Under the pieces are notes generated by a model that was not told the origin of the DNA, ran no database searches, and saw nothing but the letters and a program-made list of their open reading frames with translations. 64,000 nt of DNA from JACMQX01 sp044225675 (GTDB taxonomy: Bacteria; Pseudomonadota; Gammaproteobacteria; Burkholderiales; Burkholderiaceae_C), in NCBI GenBank assembly GCA_044225675.1, contig JBGAIH010000003.1, positions 62,001 through 126,000 on the forward strand. The letters run 5' to 3'. This document shows, in pieces, positions 60,853-64,000 of the stretch. The first letter of the stretch is position 1; every line of letters starts with the position of its first letter. Position numbers and translations under genes: made by a program.

Positions 60853-61841
60853 ATGATCTTTTCCGTAAATCCGCCTTGCCGATCATGCTGCTTGCCCTCA
60901 CGGGCTGCGCTACGCAGGGCAAGCCGCCGCCGTCCATCTCGCTCGATGAGCCGGTGCAGGCCCAGCCGCTGCCGGAGCCGCCTACGCCTGTGGAGGTAGT
61001 GGCTGTGCCGCAGGTGCTGCCGATGCCAGCGCAGATGAAACCTGTGCCGGATGCCAAGTCCGTCGCAGAACCCGCCGATGAAACCGTGCGCGTGTCTCGC
61101 GCCAACGCCGAGGCGCGTATTGCGCCCACGCGCGAGGGCTACGTCAACGCGATTCAAGTGTGGCCCTTCACAGATGGCGCGCTGTATCAGGTCTATGCGG
61201 CCGTGGGCCGCGTGACGGTGATCGCGCTCCAGCCTGGTGAGGAGCTGGTGACGGTGGCTGCTGGCGACACGGTTCGCTGGATCGTCGGGGACACGTCGAG
61301 CGGCAGCGGCGATGCGCTGCGCGTCAATGTGATGGTCAAACCGATCCGCTCGGGGTTGAAGACCAACCTAGTCATCACCACCAGCCGGCGCACCTACCTG
61401 CTGGAGCTGACTTCGACCGAGAAGACGTGGATGGCGTCGTTGTCCTGGGAGTACCCGAAGGACAAGATGCTGGCCCTGCAGCGCCAGGCGCAAGCGGCCA
61501 GCGCCGTCGCGCCGGTCGATAGCGGCCTGTCGCTGGAGAAGATCCGCTTCCGCTACGCGGTCAGCGGCAGCAATCCGCCGTGGAAGCCGCTGCGCGCCTT
61601 CGATGACGGCGGGAAGGTCTACATCCAGTTCCCGCCGGGCATCGCGCAGGGCGAGCTGCCGCCGCTGTTCGTCATCGGCGCGCAGGGCGACGGGCAGTTG
61701 GTGAACTACCGTTTTCGGTCGCCGTATTACATCGTGGATCGCCTGTTCGGTGCGGCCGAACTGCGCCTGGGCGGAGACAAGGGCGATGTGGTGCGGATCG
61801 AGCGCACCGATGGCGTTTCCGGTGGCACGCGGAGGAACTGA
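60849..61841 (+). CDS. trbG: TrbG, VirB9-like lipoprotein
   Basis: A 330-aa outer-membrane core protein. It has a lipobox LTGC (Cys20), a Pro-rich linker, then the VirB9 domain: GYVNAIQVWPFTDGALYQVY, VAAGDTVRWIVGD and TTSRRTYLLELTS, ending with NYRFRSPYYIVDRLF. It overlaps trbF by four bases. Confidence 0.93.
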   Translation: MNDLFRKSALPIMLLALTGCATQGKPPPSISLDEPVQAQPLPEPPTPVEVVAVPQVLPMPAQMKPVPDAKSVAEPADETVRVSRANAEARIAPTREGYVNAIQVWPFTDGALYQVYAAVGRVTVIALQPGEELVTVAAGDTVRWIVGDTSSGSGDALRVNVMVKPIRSGLKTNLVITTSRRTYLLELTSTEKTWMASLSWEYPKDKMLALQRQAQAASAVAPVDSGLSLEKIRFRYAVSGSNPPWKPLRAFDDGGKVYIQFPPGIAQGELPPLFVIGAQGDGQLVNYRFRSPYYIVDRLFGAAELRLGGDKGDVVRIERTDGVSGGTRRN

Positions 61842-61843
61842 CC

Positions 61844-63106
61844 ATGAGCCAGGACGACACTCGCGATCTTGGCACGCCACAGGCGGGCAAGGTCGCGCCC
61901 GAGGCGGTGGCGCTGCGCGCCCAGCCGCGCCCGGTCACACGCCTGAATCGGCGCACCTTGGCCATGCTCACGGGCGGCCTGTCGGTCGCCGTGCTAGGGG
62001 CCACGATCTGGTCATTGCAGCCACATCGGCGCGGCGCAGGCGAGCAGACCGAGCTTTACAACGTGGATCGCGTCTCGAAGTCCGAGGGGCTGGATGGCCT
62101 GCCTTCGGATTACTCCAAGCTGCGGAAGGTGCCGGAGCTGGGGCCGCCGCTGCCGGGCGATCTCGGCCCTGCCATCGTGAAGGCGCAGCAGCCGGTGACA
62201 CCCACGTATGCGCCACCGGGCCACGACCCGGAGGACGCTCGGCGCAAGGAAGCCGAAGCGGCAGCGGCTTCCTCGGTGTTCTTCCATTCTGGTACGCCCG
62301 GCAAGACCGCAGCGCCAGCGACTGCGCAAGCGGCTGGCCCGGCATCGACCTTGGCGGGCTTCGACCCGCTGGCCGCTGGGCCGGCCTCGACGGCTGCCCA
62401 GCCTGCCGACCCGACCGCCGTGCAGAACCGGCAAGACCAGAAAGAGGCTTTCCTGAAAGGCGGTTCTACGGAAACCCGCAATTCTGGCAATCTGCAAATG
62501 CCAGCCTCGCCGTACCAGATGATGGCCGGGACGGTGATCGCCGGGGCGCTGGTGACAGGCATCAAGTCGGACCTGCCGGGCGACGTGATTGGCACGGTGA
62601 CGGAGCCGGTCTACGACTCGGCCACGGGCAAGTTTCTGTTGATCCCTCAGGGCTCGCGCCTCATGGGCAAGTACAACAGCCAGATGAGCTATGGGCAGAG
62701 CCGCGTGCAGGTGGTGTGGAACCGCATTATCTTGCCGGATACGTCTTCGCTGAAGCTCGACAACCTCGCGGGCGCCGACCCGGCCGGCTACTCCGGCCTG
62801 GAGGATGGCGTCGATTGGCACTGGGATCGCGTCTTTGCCGGTGCGGCGCTGACGACACTGCTGGGCGTGGGCGCGGAGCTGGCCGCGCCGGAGAACCGGC
62901 AGAACGGCAACCGCATCGTGATTGCCGGGCGCGACAGCGCGCAGGACAGCATCAATCAGGTCGGCCAGGAGATGACCCGGCGCAACATGAACATTCAGCC
63001 GACCTTGACGGAGCGGCCGGGCCTGCCGGTGCGGATCATCGTCAACCGCGATCTGGTGTTGCGACCGTACCAGCCGATGTTCTTCCAGCGGGGGGCGATG
63101 CGATGA
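61844..63106 (+). CDS. trbI: TrbI, VirB10-like protein
   Basis: A 420-aa bitopic protein spanning inner and outer membranes. The membrane helix is near residues 41-60 (LAMLTGGLSVAVLGATIWSL), then an Ala/Pro-rich linker, then the VirB10 beta-barrel domain: VIAGALVTGIKSDLPGDVIG, LLIPQGSRLMGKYNSQMSYG, and LPVRIIVNRDLVLRPYQP at the end. Last trb gene. Confidence 0.94.
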   Translation: MSQDDTRDLGTPQAGKVAPEAVALRAQPRPVTRLNRRTLAMLTGGLSVAVLGATIWSLQPHRRGAGEQTELYNVDRVSKSEGLDGLPSDYSKLRKVPELGPPLPGDLGPAIVKAQQPVTPTYAPPGHDPEDARRKEAEAAAASSVFFHSGTPGKTAAPATAQAAGPASTLAGFDPLAAGPASTAAQPADPTAVQNRQDQKEAFLKGGSTETRNSGNLQMPASPYQMMAGTVIAGALVTGIKSDLPGDVIGTVTEPVYDSATGKFLLIPQGSRLMGKYNSQMSYGQSRVQVVWNRIILPDTSSLKLDNLAGADPAGYSGLEDGVDWHWDRVFAGAALTTLLGVGAELAAPENRQNGNRIVIAGRDSAQDSINQVGQEMTRRNMNIQPTLTERPGLPVRIIVNRDLVLRPYQPMFFQRGAMR

Positions 63107-63345
63107 GCACGACGAAGAAATTGCGGCTGGGGCCGCTGCCCAAGCTGGAGTCCACGAAGCTAACCTTTGCGTGCTCGGTCAGCCTGAAAGCCGACCTTGA
63201 CCGCTATGCCGCGCTGTACGCGCAGGCGTATGGGGAGGCGGTCGATGCCACGATGCTGATCCCGTACATGCTGGAAACCTTCATGGCGGGGGATCGAGGA
63301 TTCAAGCGCACGCAGACCAAGAACGAAAAAGCCGCCTCTGCTTGA
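63103..63345 (+). CDS. DUF2274 family protein
   Basis: An 80-aa DUF2274 protein, the usual last gene of the trb operon in this ICE class. It has LRLGPLPKLESTKLTFACSV and LKADLDRYAALYAQAYGE. It overlaps trbI by four bases. Its last codons form one arm of a terminator that serves the tRNA gene on the other strand, so gene and tRNA have shared this arrangement for some time. Confidence 0.88.
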   Translation: MSTTKKLRLGPLPKLESTKLTFACSVSLKADLDRYAALYAQAYGEAVDATMLIPYMLETFMAGDRGFKRTQTKNEKAASA

Positions 63346-63355
63346 CAGAGGCGGC
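63326..63355 (-). terminator. Intrinsic terminator of the intron-bearing tRNA-Leu
   Basis: On the minus strand GCCGCCTCTG, a five-base loop and CAGAGGCGGC form a perfect 10-bp stem followed by TTTTT, 9 bp after the tRNA 3' end. It is a textbook terminator for the leftward tRNA. The same stem lies at the end of the DUF2274 gene on the plus strand, but there it lacks a T-run. Confidence 0.85.
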
Positions 63356-63363
63356 TCTTGAAT

Positions 63364-63685
63364 TGGTGCCCGAGGCCGGAATCGAACCGGCACGCCTTGC
63401 GGCGGGGGATTTTCTTCCCACTTCGGCTTTCGCCGCCGCCGTCTCCGAAGAAACGGCGTTCGTGGGCTGGAGCACGCCTTCACCATAGCCTTTCGGCCGT
63501 AGGTGCCCGCCGTCTGCTCTCTACACCTTCCGAGGAGCCTTTCGGCTCCAGGGCTTGGCTCGGTATTAGCTCGGACTTGCGTCCAGGGCCTTCGCCGAGT
63601 TTGACGGGCTTCACCTCTGGGGTTTCCCCCGGAGGGCTCAAATTTGGTCTGAGTCCCCTGCGTCTACCAATTTCACCACTCGGGC
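63364..63685 (-). tRNA. tRNA-Leu(CAA) interrupted by a group I intron
   Basis: Exon 1 is 63651-63685 (35 nt) and exon 2 is 63364-63413 (50 nt, CCA encoded); joined they give an 85-nt tRNA with the long variable arm of leucine tRNAs (CGCC-GCAA-GGCG). Anticodon stem GGGGA/TCCCC with loop CTCAAAA gives anticodon CAA. The intron lies between C34 and A35. The acceptor stem GCCCGAG/CTCGGGC is fully paired, so the two exons belong together. The gene ends in its own terminator at 63326-63355. I place it inside the ICE, because the host tRNA half is further right. Confidence 0.9.
63414..63650 (-). other. Group I self-splicing intron (237 nt)
   Basis: The minus strand shows the group I core. AAGGTGTAGAGAGCAGACGG (complement of 63510-63529) and CTATGGTGAAGGCGTGCTCC match the P7/P3/P8 region of the small bacterial tRNA introns such as that in Azoarcus tRNA-Ile. 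CTC at the end of exon 1 pairs with GAG in the intron to make P1, with AGA/TTT extending it. The intron ends in G. There is no room for a homing endonuclease gene. The splice-site pair would be C-G instead of the usual U-G. Confidence 0.85.
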
Positions 63686-63872
63686 ATGACGCACGATGCT
63701 ACTTCAACTATCTACTCCTCACTGGGAGCCAGCTTGCATCGTCCTGGCTCCTAGCTGACTCCTGGCTCGAAATGCAGGCATCTCGATCAAGAGGCGATTT
63801 ATCACTCAATCCCTTGTCCCATGCGGCTTGGCAGGCAGTGACCTCAAGCAAGAACTACGTAGAAGTCCCTAT
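63686..63872. other. Right-terminal segment of the ICE
   Basis: About 187 bp between the intron-bearing tRNA and the orphan tRNA half. No gene. GGAGCCAG (63725-63732) and CTGGCTCC (63744-63751) are a perfect inverted repeat, and CTGGCTC recurs at 63762-63768. Short repeats of this sort near an element end could be integrase arm sites. The tRNA promoter should also lie here; I see no clear boxes. Confidence 0.45.
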
Positions 63873-63911
63873 TTTTGAGTCCCCTGCGTCTACCGATTTC
63901 ACCACCCGGGC
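63873..63911 (-). pseudogene. Orphan 5' half of a host tRNA-Leu(CAA), ICE right junction
   Basis: From 63911 leftwards the minus strand reads as a tRNA-Leu 5' half through the anticodon (GGGGACTCAAAA, ending at 63873) and then leaves the tRNA sequence. It differs from exon 1 of the intron-bearing gene at two places: GCCCGGG versus GCCCGAG in the acceptor stem, and a C/T difference in the D loop. It has no 3' half here and cannot make a tRNA. The break in the anticodon loop marks the likely attR of the ICE. A CATAAT box upstream (minus strand, about 35 bases from the tRNA start) may be its old promoter. Confidence 0.82.
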
Positions 63912-63950
63912 CTTCGGGAAGGAAGCTGCAAATTATGGCACAGTGAGGGG

Positions 63951-64000
63951 ATGAACTACCCCACCATCGAAGACGCGATCGGCCGCACGCCGCTCGTGGC
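63951..64000 (+). CDS. cysM: Cysteine synthase B, start only
   Basis: The first 16 codons read MNYPTIEDAIGRTPLV, the typical start of CysM, the PLP-dependent O-acetylserine sulfhydrylase that makes cysteine. GTGAGGGG precedes the ATG. The gene runs off the window. It is divergent from the orphan tRNA half and is the only protein-coding chromosomal gene seen. Confidence 0.85.
   Translation, partial: MNYPTIEDAIGRTPLV

Noticed and set aside
63872..63879. Classical Tn4371 attachment motif (TTTTTCAT type)
   Set aside because: The junction reads TTTTTGAG, which shares the T-run but not the rest; the T-run comes mostly from the tRNA anticodon loop.
63873..63911. A second functional tRNA-Leu next to cysM
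   Set aside because: Only the 5' half is present; no 3' half follows, so no cloverleaf can form.
63358..63954. 198-codon frame over the tRNA region
   Set aside because: It is a translation of the tRNA exons, intron and ICE end; no protein features.

Overview
The window is the inner and right-hand part of a large integrative and conjugative element (ICE) of the Tn4371 type in a betaproteobacterium, probably a member of the Comamonadaceae. It runs from beyond the left edge to about 63.87 kb. The evidence is the gene order parB, repA, parA, traF, relaxase, traR (LysR type), eexN, traG, trbBCDEJLFGI, DUF2274, the set of small ICE-associated families (DUF932, DUF736, two DUF2958, DUF2285, DUF2840, AlpA/excisionase-like), and high GC throughout. 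Only the last 130 bases are chromosomal: an orphan 5' half of a tRNA-Leu gene and the start of cysM. The integrase and the left end lie outside the window.

Layout. 1-5.05 kb: ICE maintenance genes, ending in a parB whose 3' end is replaced by a fragment of a group II intron reverse transcriptase. 5.1-18.4 kb: catabolic cargo I, with a TetR repressor, its GGTACC operators and a sigma70-like promoter, then 12 codirectional genes (two acyl-CoA ligases, SCP-2-type thiolase, two SDRs, a five-gene LIV-type ABC importer, an AhpD-like protein, a metallo-beta-lactamase-fold hydrolase). 18.4-29.05 kb: ICE backbone, with a broken helicase, a cluster of hairpins, regulators, repA with iteron-like repeats, parA, traF and the relaxase. 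29.05-50.14 kb: catabolic cargo II. Its left half reads leftwards (truncated thiolase, second LIV importer, two glutathione-dependent enzymes, and a beta-oxidation set with alpha-methylacyl-CoA racemase-like protein, acyl-CoA dehydrogenase, ligase, hydratase, HSD10-like dehydrogenase and thiolase). Two AraC regulators and an SDR follow, then a rightward nitroreductase-ACAD-etfB-etfA operon. 50.15-63.35 kb: traR, eexN and a tightly overlapping type IV secretion (mating pair formation) operon.

How it works together. The two cargo modules each pair a LIV-type importer with CoA ligases and beta-oxidation enzymes, and module II brings its own electron-transfer flavoprotein. This fits uptake and CoA-dependent breakdown of a branched or cyclic carboxylic acid, but the substrate cannot be read from sequence. 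The last gene of the catabolic operon (etfA) ends a few bases before traR, so catabolic transcription may run into the conjugation regulator.

The most striking feature is at the right end. The ICE appears to carry its own complete tRNA-Leu(CAA), interrupted in the anticodon loop by a 237-nt group I intron. About 190 bp further right lies the orphan 5' half of a different tRNA-Leu(CAA), broken at the same anticodon loop, next to cysM. I propose that the ICE integrated into the anticodon loop of the host tRNA-Leu and replaces the lost function with an intron-bearing copy. In that copy the intron splits the integration site, so it is shielded from the ICE's own integrase.
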